The notes: generated by a model from the letters alone, not told the origin. DNA of 24,651 nt from an uncultured Flavobacteriales bacterium (GCA_905479845.1 CAJQOB010000167.1:1-24651), one strand, 5' to 3'. Counted from the stretch's first letter, positions 1 through 7,518 are shown. Translations and numbers: made by a program.

Positions 1-1
1 A

Positions 2-100
2 ACTCAAAAAAGAGGTCATTTTCTGGCTCTTGCAAGTAACCTCATATCAGATGAACAACTTTATGGAAAAATCACTCAAAGCTCAACTCGCCAAATTTAA
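2..100 (+). CDS. Possible C-terminal end of an unidentified protein (partial)
   Basis: The plus-strand frame is open from the left edge for 32 codons and stops with TAA at 98-100. The translation (GHFLALASNLISDEQLYG and flanks) has a protein-like mix of residues, but it is too short to identify. If real, the gene lies mostly outside the window and converges on the glycosyltransferase cluster, overlapping the tail of the 62-aa ORF at 83-271 by 18 bases. A chance open frame is quite possible. Confidence 0.3.
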   Translation, partial: TQKRGHFLALASNLISDEQLYGKITQSSTRQI

Positions 101-271
101 GTGTTGACCTAAAGAAAAGTTCTTTTGTAAGGAACGACTAATTACTGAAAGTGCAACTACTCCGTACACAAATTTCTGGTCAGCTAGAACGAAATCTACA
201 GAGTTTACTATCAAGGTTCCAACATAAAGGATAATTGTCACGATCAAGGAAATGTAACTACTAAAGTTCAT
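83..271 (-). CDS. Small membrane protein, unknown function, after the GT39 gene
   Basis: This 62-residue ORF starts with ATG one base after the TAA stop of the GT39 glycosyltransferase gene, a spacing typical of translational coupling. It has a strong hydrophobic segment at about residues 5-24 and a weaker one at about 34-47, so it may cross the membrane once or twice. I do not recognise a family. It is too short to be a complete flippase or a GtrA-type protein. It would be the only gene here ending in TGA, and the frame stays nearly open beyond that stop. The position and hydrophobicity support a real gene, but its small size and poor conservation evidence keep this uncertain. Confidence 0.45.
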   Translation of the reverse strand: MNFSSYISLIVTIILYVGTLIVNSVDFVLADQKFVYGVVALSVISRSLQKNFSLGQHLNLAS

Positions 272-272
272 G

Positions 273-1919
273 TTAGTTTGATTTTTTCGGAAGGCGTCGG
301 TACAACTTGAAAGCGCCCTTTTCCTTTATGATTTCAAAACCACCAATTTCATCCAAGAATGTACGGTTATAGCGCGTCCCGATGTAGACTGGCTTGTCGA
401 TATCTCCACGAAGCATCCATTCCAAATCTTGCTCTTTTGAACGTAATCCAGGCTTCGCTTTGACATAAAAATATTGAGCATAGCTTTTCCGTAGTGACTC
501 AACGTAGCAGTCTTCGCCTTCCAGCTCTTCATACATTGAAATGGCGTCGCCTTGCGTCAATTGGTCAACTTTGGGCATGACGGTAAATAAGATAACCAAC
601 AGTGAAACAGATGTCCCAATTACTAAGGAAATCAACATTTCACCAAGTTTCCCTTTTCTCAAGTAGATGAAGCCTGCAACAAATCCCGCCGTAAAAATAA
701 TTCCACCAATCATGTCGATGAATGTCCAAGTAGGCGAGTTTTCAATTAATTTGACGGCGAATGGGTCCTCAGTAATACTCAAAAGCCAGTTTTGTTCCAT
801 CAAAATGATAGGAATTACCAGCATGGCCAAGGAAACTATCCCTCCGATAATCAAGAATGAAATTCGAACGTATTTCTTGATTTCAATTTCACCGGAAATC
901 ATCCGATAAATGCTCAATGCTGCTAAAAAGGAAAGCGGAGCATACGTCATCGACGAATAGTGAATAATTTTAGTCGTTGTGATACTGAATAGAATCAGCA
1001 CAACCCAGAACAGACTGAGCATCCAACGGCGCAAGTCTAATGGAGTTTCATCCTTCTTTTGGTAAAAGAGTGGGATTGCCAAAACGGACATTGGAAAACA
1101 TCCCAGTCCAACTACTATAAAATGATAATAGAAAGGTTGTTCGTGCCCTGCTACTGGCGTTCGGAATAATTCTATTTGGTATTCGATGAATTGCCAGAGG
1201 ATATCCCATCCATTTTGAGAAACTTCCAGTGCTACCCAACAGGAAATGATCGCCGCAAATCCAACCAAGAAAAACAAGATCCCTTTGATTGACGGAAATA
1301 CTTTAAATCGTTTGTAGATCAGGTACACGGCCAAAGTGAGTCCAAGAAGTAAAAAACCAACGGGACCTTTAGTCAGTACACTTAATGCAGAGAAAACCCC
1401 TGATAACAATGCTAGCTTCCATATAGCCTTGCCATCCTTCGCCAAAACTCGAATCATAAAATAAATCGAAAGAAAGATGAAGAAGTTGAACACGGGATCA
1501 ATAATCCCTGATTTGAAATAGATATGAGGCAGGAGGGATGCAAAGAAAATCAATGCCCAGATCAATCCAAATTTCGCAGAAAAATGTCGTTTACCAATGA
1601 AATAGAATGTAAACAAGTAGAAGGCTCCAAATAGTGCATTTGGGAAGCGAGCAGCAAATTCATTGATTCCAAAGAGCTTCATCGAGAAGACTTGAATCCA
1701 GAAAAAGAGTGGAGGTTTCTCCCAAAAAGGAAGGTAATTGATTTGAACTCTCAGGTAGTTATCGCTTTCGATCATTTCCCGCGCTGATTCAGCGAAGTTG
1801 ATCTCATCCCAATCGAACAAGTGAATATGTCCTAATCCAATAAAGAAAAAACCTGACAGTAGCGCGAGTAGACCTAGGGTCCATTTCTGTTGCGATGCGA
1901 TACGGTCGAGTAGCGACAT
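273..1919 (-). CDS. Membrane glycosyltransferase, GT39/ArnT-like family
   Basis: The 548-residue multi-pass membrane protein belongs to the dolichyl-phosphate-mannose-protein mannosyltransferase (PMT_2/ArnT-like) fold. After the first membrane segment (about 14-32) comes the characteristic acidic loop FDWDEINFAESAREM (36-50), which in this family holds the catalytic acidic residue on the periplasmic face, followed by the WEKPPLFFW motif. About ten further hydrophobic segments run to residue 450, then a soluble C-terminal domain of about 90 residues. Family members move a sugar from a polyprenyl-phosphate donor to a lipid, glycan or protein in the periplasm; the acceptor cannot be told from sequence. 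The GT2 gene 58 bases upstream is a natural source of the lipid-linked sugar. The start is the ATG at 1919. Confidence 0.9.
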   Translation of the reverse strand: MSLLDRIASQQKWTLGLLALLSGFFFIGLGHIHLFDWDEINFAESAREMIESDNYLRVQINYLPFWEKPPLFFWIQVFSMKLFGINEFAARFPNALFGAFYLFTFYFIGKRHFSAKFGLIWALIFFASLLPHIYFKSGIIDPVFNFFIFLSIYFMIRVLAKDGKAIWKLALLSGVFSALSVLTKGPVGFLLLGLTLAVYLIYKRFKVFPSIKGILFFLVGFAAIISCWVALEVSQNGWDILWQFIEYQIELFRTPVAGHEQPFYYHFIVVGLGCFPMSVLAIPLFYQKKDETPLDLRRWMLSLFWVVLILFSITTTKIIHYSSMTYAPLSFLAALSIYRMISGEIEIKKYVRISFLIIGGIVSLAMLVIPIILMEQNWLLSITEDPFAVKLIENSPTWTFIDMIGGIIFTAGFVAGFIYLRKGKLGEMLISLVIGTSVSLLVILFTVMPKVDQLTQGDAISMYEELEGEDCYVESLRKSYAQYFYVKAKPGLRSKEQDLEWMLRGDIDKPVYIGTRYNRTFLDEIGGFEIIKEKGAFKLYRRLPKKSN

Positions 1920-1977
1920 TCCTTTCTTTCAGTTAGTTAAATAAATTCGCACTTAAGCGAGATGCAGATCTGAAGTC

Positions 1978-2721
1978 TTACGAATGAAATCTTTTCGATT
2001 TGGCAATTCCTATCTTGTTGAAAAAGTACATCCAAGATACTCCAAGAACTCCCATTCCATACTTTGAACTACGCGCTAAGTTGATAGAAGACGCATCATC
2101 AAAATATTTCGTTGGGCAGGTAATTTCTGCAATTTCGAATCCTTTGTAGAAAATTTGCGCCAACATTTGATTATCGAATATAAAATCGTCTGAATTGATG
2201 TTGAAGTTAATTCCTTCCAAAACTTCCTTTGAGAACATTCTGTATCCAGTATGGTACTCCGATAATTTCTGATTCATCAAGATGTTTTGTGAAAGCGTAA
2301 GCATACGATTCGCAACGTATTTGTACCAAGGCATTCCTCCTTTGAGTGCTCCTTTTCCTAAGATTCGAGAACCGATCACACAAGGATAAACATCATTCGC
2401 GATCAAATGCGCCATGCTTTCAATCAGCTTTGGAGTGTATTGATAATCCGGATGTAGCATCACAACAATGTCTCCTCCAAGTTCGAGTGCTTTGTTGTAG
2501 CAAGTCTTTTGATTACCCCCGTAGCCTTTATTTTCCTCGTGACGGATAATGTGTTTGATACCAATTTCTCGTCCTAATTCAGACGTGTTATCGCTACTTT
2601 TATCATCGACTAAAACTACTTCATCTACGATGTCGAATGGAATCTCATCATAGGTTCTTTTCAAGGTCTTTGCAGCGTTATAAGCTGGCAAAATTACAAT
2701 CAGTTTTTTTCCCTTTATCAT
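1978..2721 (-). CDS. GT2 glycosyltransferase, polyprenyl-phosphate sugar synthase-like
   Basis: This 247-residue cytoplasmic GT-A fold enzyme has the N-terminal nucleotide-sugar motif VILPAYNAAKTL, the acidic pair VDDKSSDNT (D39-D40) and, in place of a plain DXD, the sequence MLHPDYQYTP (H90-P91-D92), a form common in the bacterial DPM1/DPG-synthase-like branch. The SEYHTGYRMF segment matches the acceptor-side loop of this branch. Such enzymes usually pass a sugar from a nucleotide donor to undecaprenyl phosphate. There are no clear transmembrane helices. The gene precedes the GT39 gene by 58 bases on the same strand, so the two probably form a lipid-linked sugar donor and transferase pair. 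The sugar is not predictable. Confidence 0.88.
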   Translation of the reverse strand: MIKGKKLIVILPAYNAAKTLKRTYDEIPFDIVDEVVLVDDKSSDNTSELGREIGIKHIIRHEENKGYGGNQKTCYNKALELGGDIVVMLHPDYQYTPKLIESMAHLIANDVYPCVIGSRILGKGALKGGMPWYKYVANRMLTLSQNILMNQKLSEYHTGYRMFSKEVLEGINFNINSDDFIFDNQMLAQIFYKGFEIAEITCPTKYFDDASSINLARSSKYGMGVLGVSWMYFFNKIGIAKSKRFHS

Positions 2722-2744
2722 TACGGTTGTTCAAAATTGTAGTG

Positions 2745-2752
2745 CAAAACTA
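2745..2752 (-). promoter_or_regulatory. Candidate Bacteroidota -7 box for the GT2-GT39 genes
   Basis: On the minus strand the sequence reads TAGTTTTG, an exact match to the Bacteroidota -7 consensus TAnnTTTG. It lies 23 bases before the GT2 start codon, in the 57-base gap after the repeat-protein gene. No TTG box at the usual 17-23 base spacing is visible, so the call rests on one box. Confidence 0.35.
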
Positions 2753-2778
2753 AAACAATCCTTTGCAATAAAAAATTC

Positions 2779-3261
2779 TTACATATCTACTCGAAAAGAA
2801 TGCACGTCATTGTGGTTCTCTTCGATTTTATCTTTGATCCTTTTAATGGTCTTAGCAAGTATAAAAATATCGGCGGGTGCATTCTTTCCAATCCATTCAA
2901 AACTAGATTGTTCGTCCTCCACAGCCATTGCGATATGGTACAATACTTCAAAGTCATGAACCAATAACCACTTTTGAGCGCTTTCATTGCCTTCGGCAGC
3001 ATTAATCATTGCAAGTAAATGTGCATAGCCGTTTTCCTGAAGCCAATTTCTCGCTTCTTCTTTGAGATAAATCGCGTAGGTTGCCATAAACAACTCCTCG
3101 TAGCCATTGTCCTTCAGCCAAGACATGAATTCATCATTCCCCTCAATTGCTTTGCTCCACGCCACAATAATTTTTGCTGGATAATCAATTCTTTTCAGAG
3201 CCGTTCCTGATAATTCGCTTGCGATTATTTCACGCTTTTTCTTTTTAAACCAATTCGCCAT
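2779..3261 (-). CDS. Helical repeat protein with four 25-residue Trp-anchored units
   Basis: I do not recognise a named family. The 160-residue protein has a very basic N-terminus (FKKKKREI), no signal peptide and no membrane segment, so it is probably cytoplasmic. Residues 38-140 consist of four tandem units with a Trp at exactly residues 48, 73, 98 and 123. Each unit resembles EGNxExxxWLxxNGYxxLLxxIxA, suggesting pairs of short alpha helices stacked as a small solenoid. The fourth unit is the most diverged (FEWIGKNAPADIF). The ATG shares its A with the TAA stop of the preceding membrane protein gene (TAATG), so the two are probably translated together. A scaffold or binding role for that membrane partner is only an inference. 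Confidence 0.85.
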   Translation of the reverse strand: MANWFKKKKREIIASELSGTALKRIDYPAKIIVAWSKAIEGNDEFMSWLKDNGYEELFMATYAIYLKEEARNWLQENGYAHLLAMINAAEGNESAQKWLLVHDFEVLYHIAMAVEDEQSSFEWIGKNAPADIFILAKTIKRIKDKIEENHNDVHSFRVDM

Positions 3262-4487
3262 TATCCGAAGAATATATATGAAACAATAATTGCGGCTATA
3301 ATTCCGACAAAATCAGCAAATAGTCCTGCTGTTGCTGCATAACGTACGTTTTTTATTCCAACCGACCCAAAATATACCGCCAATACGTAGAAAGTAGTTT
3401 CTGTACTTCCTTGCATCGTCGCAGCGATTCGTTCTTGCAGTGATCCTTCACCAAAAGTTTTCATTACATCTACAAAAGCTCCTCGGGCTCCACTGCCACT
3501 GAGTGGTTTCATGAATGCAACTGGTAAGGCATCTACCCATTCGGTTACAGTAACGCCAAGTGAAATAACGAGCCAACGAACACCATCTAATAGTCCATCA
3601 AGAGCTCCAGATGCTCTAAAAACAGCAATCGCACACAGCATAGCAATTAGATATGGAATGATTTTAATGGCTACTGTAAATCCTCCTTTCGCACCTTCAA
3701 TGAAAGACTCATATACGTTTACCTTCTTTTTCATCGCCATGAGCATGAAAACAAGGATGATTCCAAACATAAGCCCGCCTCCAACAATTACAGAGACCGC
3801 TTCACCATGCTCAGGGTGTTTAACGACATAATAAAGAAGAATCCCGATAAACAAGGACAGAGTACCAATGTAGCCTAAAACTACACGATTGAAGAGGTTA
3901 ATCTTCTGACGGATGGAAACGAAGATTAATCCGGCTAGAGAAGCAATAAAGGTTGATATTAAAATAGGAAGAAAGACTTCAGTTGGTGAATTAGCCTGAT
4001 GTCTTAATGCAAAAATAGATACTGGGATAATGGTTAATCCAGAAGTATTCAATACCAAAAACATGATCTGAGCATTAGAAGCTTTCTCTTTGTCTTCATT
4101 GAGCTCCTGTAATTCCGTCATTGCCTTCAAGCCGAGTGGGGTAGCAGCATTGTCAAGTCCCAGCATGTTTGCGCTGAAGTTCATCATAATGGAACCAATT
4201 GCAGGATGCCCTTTTGGGATCTCAGGAAAAAGTCGAGAGAATAGAGGAGAGACAGCTTTAGTTAATGCTTTCATGGCACCACCATTTTCTCCGATTCTCA
4301 TTATCCCTAACCAAAGACACATAGCTCCAGTTAAGTAAAGTGATATTTCAAAACCAACTTTAGCCGCTGACGATAAGGAATCGATCATGTTTTTCATTAC
4401 AGCAATATCTTGCCAAAAGATCATCTTCGAGGCAACAACGACGAAGGCTATGAGAAACATTCCAATCCAAATTCGATTCAATATCAT
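3261..4487 (-). CDS. Nucleoside recognition (SpmA/SpmB-type) membrane protein
   Basis: The 408-residue multi-pass membrane protein matches the 'nucleoside recognition' Gate-domain proteins in which the halves seen separately as SpmA and SpmB are joined. The N-terminal half carries PAIGSIMMNFSANMLGLDNA followed by ATPLGLKAM, a SpmA hallmark; the C-terminal half carries PLSGSGARGAF and MQGSTETTFYVLAVYFG, SpmB hallmarks. Despite the spore-maturation name, non-sporulating Bacteroidota carry this fusion and its substrate is unknown. I chose the ATG at 4487. The frame could extend to a TTG at 4511 (eight more residues), but ATG followed by ILNRIWIGMFLIAF makes a better membrane N-terminus. Its stop overlaps the start of the repeat protein. 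Confidence 0.88.
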   Translation of the reverse strand: MILNRIWIGMFLIAFVVVASKMIFWQDIAVMKNMIDSLSSAAKVGFEISLYLTGAMCLWLGIMRIGENGGAMKALTKAVSPLFSRLFPEIPKGHPAIGSIMMNFSANMLGLDNAATPLGLKAMTELQELNEDKEKASNAQIMFLVLNTSGLTIIPVSIFALRHQANSPTEVFLPILISTFIASLAGLIFVSIRQKINLFNRVVLGYIGTLSLFIGILLYYVVKHPEHGEAVSVIVGGGLMFGIILVFMLMAMKKKVNVYESFIEGAKGGFTVAIKIIPYLIAMLCAIAVFRASGALDGLLDGVRWLVISLGVTVTEWVDALPVAFMKPLSGSGARGAFVDVMKTFGEGSLQERIAATMQGSTETTFYVLAVYFGSVGIKNVRYAATAGLFADFVGIIAAIIVSYIFFG

Positions 4488-4498
4488 GGTGCAAGATC

Positions 4499-4512
4499 GT
4501 TGAAATTTCAAC
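4499..4512. repeat. Perfect 14-bp palindrome upstream of the nucleoside-recognition gene
   Basis: GTTGAAATTTCAAC is a perfect 14-base palindrome whose near edge lies 11 bases before the chosen ATG at 4487. It could be a binding site for a dimeric regulator, or chance in AT-rich sequence. It also overlaps the alternative TTG start at 4511. Confidence 0.4.
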
Positions 4513-4712
4513 GCAGAATCGAGAGGCTCTATTTATCTTTCCACACCGTTCCGTTTATAGAGCTTCAGCCTGTACATTTTGATCAATTAAAGATACAGAA
4601 CAGTCATTCAGAAGGGTGTTTTGGATGATAAATACTATGTACACACAGTTAAACAGCCAGCCAATCAGCTATTATAAACGTTTTAGTAATGTAATCCGTA
4701 ATTGCTAGACCT

Positions 4713-5081
4713 ATGAAGAAGTTAATCACATTATTCGTAACCTCCGTACTATTTTCTTTAAACTCGAACGCCGCAAACTGTAATTCTCTCGGAAATGGCA
4801 ATTGGAACACACCAGCTACCTGGTCTTGTGGTTCCGTCCCCGCAGGAGGAGATAATATTACAATAGAAGTTGGAGATACAGTTAGTATTTCTTCAGTCAC
4901 AAATATTACTGGAGCCCCAGTTACAATTATTATTGACGGTGTTTTCTTATTTGATAGCCCAAGCGCTAAGCTTCGATTACCATGTGGCTCTGTAATCATA
5001 ATTACATCTACTGGATCGATTCAATCGACCGGAGTTGGTCAACCAAGTCATAGTATTCGAATTTGTGGAGATGAAGTTTGA
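4713..5081 (+). CDS. N-terminal fragment of the interrupted T9SS protein
   Basis: This is the part translated before the TGA: 122 residues with a 20-residue signal peptide and a beta-rich region (repeated T/V/I strands such as APVTIIIDGVF). If made, it would be exported to the periplasm but would lack the sorting domain and so would not be secreted or anchored by the T9SS. Confidence 0.6.
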   Translation: MKKLITLFVTSVLFSLNSNAANCNSLGNGNWNTPATWSCGSVPAGGDNITIEVGDTVSISSVTNITGAPVTIIIDGVFLFDSPSAKLRLPCGSVIIITSTGSIQSTGVGQPSHSIRICGDEV

Positions 5082-5207
5082 TCAGGATCGGAGGGCTCTT
5101 TATTTGGACCACTTATTATTGGAGTCCTTCTACCGATTGAACTGAATCACTTTAACACTGAGGCGAATGGATTAGATGTTAATTTTGATTGGCAAACTGT
5201 ATCAGAG

Positions 5208-5657
5208 ATGAACAACGACTTCTTTACAATTGAAGGATCATTTGATGGTGCCAACTGGAGAATGATGCATGAAATTAAAGGTGCTGGTACTACACAAGAA
5301 ACTCAGAATTACTCACTGTCGTCATCGAATCCAATGCAATTCGAATACTTCAGGTTGAAGCAAACGGATTATGATGGAGGCTCAAGTTATTCGGATATTG
5401 TAGCTATTCAATTGATTAGAGAGGATTTCAGTATTTTCCCTAACCCAAGTAATGGTCAAGAACTAAAAGTTAATTTGCCATCTGACGATACTGGTGTTCT
5501 TCAAATTCTACATTCTGATGGACGAATAGCTTACTCTAGAGGTTTAAGTGGAGAAAAATACTTATACCTTAACTATTTGAACCTGAAAACAGGAGCATAT
5601 ATCATACAAGTACAACAATCGAATCAGTTACAAACTAAAAGATTGATTATTCATTAG
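5208..5657 (+). CDS. C-terminal fragment with T9SS type A sorting domain
   Basis: The first ATG after the internal stop is at 5208, although the frame is open from 5082 and codes for recognisable protein there (SGSEGSLFGPLIIGVLLPIEL). The 149-residue fragment contains NNDFFTIEGSFDG, the FRLKQTDYDGGSSYS motif and the sorting domain from FSIFPNPSNG to the C-terminal KRLIIH. Without a signal peptide it could not reach the T9SS, so an independent function is unlikely. Confidence 0.55.
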   Translation: MNNDFFTIEGSFDGANWRMMHEIKGAGTTQETQNYSLSSSNPMQFEYFRLKQTDYDGGSSYSDIVAIQLIREDFSIFPNPSNGQELKVNLPSDDTGVLQILHSDGRIAYSRGLSGEKYLYLNYLNLKTGAYIIQVQQSNQLQTKRLIIH

Positions 5658-5717
5658 AAACGACACGAATAACTCAACTGTGTTAGAATCCTTAACTTCG
5701 TATTATTCATCGTAGAA

Positions 5718-6776
5718 GTGATAATATTAAGTTTGGGATTTTTTTTGTGTTCTCTGTTTTTGAATCTAACCAGCTATAGCCAGATATTGGTAGAAGACCC
5801 GTTGTAAGTTTCTCATTTTCAAATTAATCTAATTAAGAAGTACAACATTCAATCGTTGATTGTTTTTGCTGATCTCGGGCCAGATGGTAGTATGGAGCAT
5901 GAAAGTATTAGTGGGAAAATTCGAGAATATGAATTTGACTCTACGAGGAATGTTGTTTATCAAATTAGTTGTGACGGACACGGGAATTATCCATTTATAG
6001 AATATGGAAGAGGGAGTGAATTGATCTTTTCAAATTACAGTTCTCTTGGTTTGCGGACTTTTTACTGTAAAGAGAATTACAAAGGGATTTCGGAATTTAC
6101 TTCAGAATTTGATATAAATGGAAATTCAATTCTGAGTGAGTACACTCATGAGGGGAAGAATTTTTCTGGTCATGAAAAGAGAGTCTTTGAATGGAGAAAA
6201 GGGAAAATGATTCGTTCCGAGAAACTTTTGCCTGAGGATGATGAAACAATTTCGGCTTTTGACACGAAGGGTAGATGTGTTGAACGTTCTTTTGGTAATT
6301 CCCTGTTTACGTATGACTACAAGGAACACGGTGATACTATTACAACTGTTCAAACGTACTTCAGAGCTGACAGTGTAGTTAGGGTTACCACAATTTCAGA
6401 GTTAAAACAATTTGAGGGACAACAAGTATACGTATCAATTACTGATCACTCTGGGAAAATAGAATTAGAAATCCGCGTCATGTATGATGAAAAAGGGAAT
6501 GTCATTCGTTACTATCGCCAAGATGCTTCAATGGGAGACAGGTTTGATACGCTTCACGATAATGCCCCGAGTAGAATAGAGATTAAAAACAGTTACGATA
6601 ACCGAGGATTACTTGTTAAACAAGAATTTTTCAATCAAACGGATTCAACTAAAAGTGAACTTATAAGAGTGTATCGCTTTTTCTATGAAGAAACGCCATT
6701 GAGGTTCAAGTTTGAAAAGGGAGAGCTCCGCAGGAAGGAAATTGAAATGAACGAAAGTTACGGCAGGGATTATTAA
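5718..6776 (+). pseudogene. Exported YD/RHS-like protein gene interrupted by in-frame TAA
   Basis: Upstream of the open frame, and in the same frame, codons from 5718 encode a signal-peptide-like stretch (ILSLGFFLCSLFLNLTSYSQ followed by ILVEDPL), then TAA at 5805-5807, then VSHFQINLIKKYNIQSL leading straight into the body. This looks like one exported protein of about 350 residues split by a single stop. No ATG is present; GTG at 5718 is the only usual start codon before the signal-like part. The body has repeated beta-hairpin motifs of the YD type (FDINGNSILSEY, YDEKGNVIRYY, YDNRGLLVKQEF), as in RHS-like proteins, but no toxin or core domain. Function unknown. It follows another interrupted exported gene and its stop overlaps that of the convergent amidotransferase. 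Confidence 0.6.
5856..6776 (+). CDS. Remaining open frame of the YD-motif protein
   Basis: This is the stop-free portion read from a TTG at 5856 (306 residues); the first ATG is at 5892 (294 residues). Neither start gives a signal peptide, which is unusual for this kind of protein and supports the view that the true N-terminus lies upstream of the TAA. The coding region itself is uninterrupted and keeps its YDxxGN-like motifs, so any decay is recent. Confidence 0.6.
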   Translation: MIVFADLGPDGSMEHESISGKIREYEFDSTRNVVYQISCDGHGNYPFIEYGRGSELIFSNYSSLGLRTFYCKENYKGISEFTSEFDINGNSILSEYTHEGKNFSGHEKRVFEWRKGKMIRSEKLLPEDDETISAFDTKGRCVERSFGNSLFTYDYKEHGDTITTVQTYFRADSVVRVTTISELKQFEGQQVYVSITDHSGKIELEIRVMYDEKGNVIRYYRQDASMGDRFDTLHDNAPSRIEIKNSYDNRGLLVKQEFFNQTDSTKSELIRVYRFFYEETPLRFKFEKGELRRKEIEMNESYGRDY

Positions 6777-7342
6777 ACGCGGGCTTTGGCTTCACATATC
6801 TTAACGAAGTTTTCGAGTAATACTGCACCGTGATTCCCCGATACTTCTGGGTGAAATTGAACACCGTAGAGTGGTTTTTCCTTGTGTTGCATAGCTTCAT
6901 TCACGCAGGCATCAGAAGATGCTGTCAGTACAAATCCTGGAGGGATTGAAATTGCTTCGCAGTGATCCTCCATCATTCTAAACTCATTAGGTAATCGATT
7001 GAATAATGGACTGTCTTCGATGGGCTCAATGATTTGCCAATCACGATCTTCGCGCATTCTATTGGGGAAAGCTCCATGTAAAATCCCAATAAGTTGATGG
7101 CCAAAACAGATTCCAAAAACAGGAAGTTTTGTGGTTAGAATCCATTTCATTTTATCTTGATAGGGCTTTGTGTCAATTTCAGTCACTAGGAGAGGGGCGC
7201 CAGATAAAATTACACCTTGAACGCCTTCTAAATGCGAGTCTTCAAAGTCCATTAAGGAAGTCAGCCTTGTATCCATGTGTTCATAAACGATCTGATCGAT
7301 GTACTTCGTTTTGTTGCTTCCGCAGTCGATTATTAGAATCAT
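6773..7342 (-). CDS. Class I glutamine amidotransferase domain protein
   Basis: The 189-residue protein is a stand-alone class I glutamine amidotransferase domain of the GuaA/TrpG type. It has the nucleophile elbow GICFGHQ (C79) and the FHPE motif supplying the catalytic His and Glu (H164, E166), plus the oxyanion-side LSGAP loop near residue 47. No synthetase domain is attached, so it may hydrolyse glutamine for an unlinked partner, or cleave another gamma-glutamyl substrate. I use the ATG at 7342, where MILIIDCGSNKTKYIDQI fits the family start; the frame extends to a TTG at 7456 but the extra 38 residues are not family-like. Its stop overlaps by four bases (TTAA) that of the convergent interrupted gene, and 176 bases separate it from the Sua5-like gene. 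Confidence 0.87.
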   Translation of the reverse strand: MILIIDCGSNKTKYIDQIVYEHMDTRLTSLMDFEDSHLEGVQGVILSGAPLLVTEIDTKPYQDKMKWILTTKLPVFGICFGHQLIGILHGAFPNRMREDRDWQIIEPIEDSPLFNRLPNEFRMMEDHCEAISIPPGFVLTASSDACVNEAMQHKEKPLYGVQFHPEVSGNHGAVLLENFVKICEAKARV

Positions 7343-7518
7343 TGTTGAATATTTTCGAATCGAAGATAGTTGAATATTTAGCGAATGAAACAAATTGCCA
7401 ACAGATCGTGTTGGTTTGATTTGTGACTCACCGAGGATGGTTGTTGAATATAGCAATAAATCTATATCGCAATATGACGAAATAGATCACACGAAACACT
7501 CAACTACGAGAAATCATA

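Larger units (their letters stand above)
4713..5657 (+). pseudogene. T9SS-exported protein gene interrupted by in-frame TGA
   Basis: One frame runs from the ATG at 4713 to the TAG at 5655-5657 (314 codons plus stop), broken only by TGA at 5079-5081. The product would have a signal peptide (MKKLITLFVTSVLFSLNSNA), a Cys-containing repeat-free N-terminal region with GNWNTPATWSCGSVPAGGDN, then LPIELNHFNTEANG, a motif common before the C-terminal part of Bacteroidota surface proteins, and a type A T9SS sorting domain starting at FSIFPNPSNGQ. From family knowledge the residue after ICGDEV is usually Trp, so TGG to TGA is the simplest explanation. Nothing else is frameshifted, which implies a recent loss, a sequencing error, or readthrough. 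The function of the mature protein is unknown. Confidence 0.75.

Noticed and set aside
4649..4999. 116-aa minus-strand ORF antisense to the T9SS gene
   Set aside because: It mirrors the plus-strand frame that has a signal peptide and a family-like sequence; its own translation has no recognisable features.
5079..5081. TGA as a selenocysteine codon
   Set aside because: The protein is not a redox enzyme, the position fits Trp in the family as I know it, and no selenocysteine-type hairpin is evident just after it.
7129..7419. 96-aa plus-strand ORF opposite the amidotransferase
   Set aside because: It is a shadow of a gene with clear catalytic motifs and extends over its start region without independent support.
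7343..7456. 38-residue N-terminal extension of the amidotransferase from a TTG
   Set aside because: The family starts at MILIIDCGSN; the extra residues are not conserved-looking and the start would be TTG.
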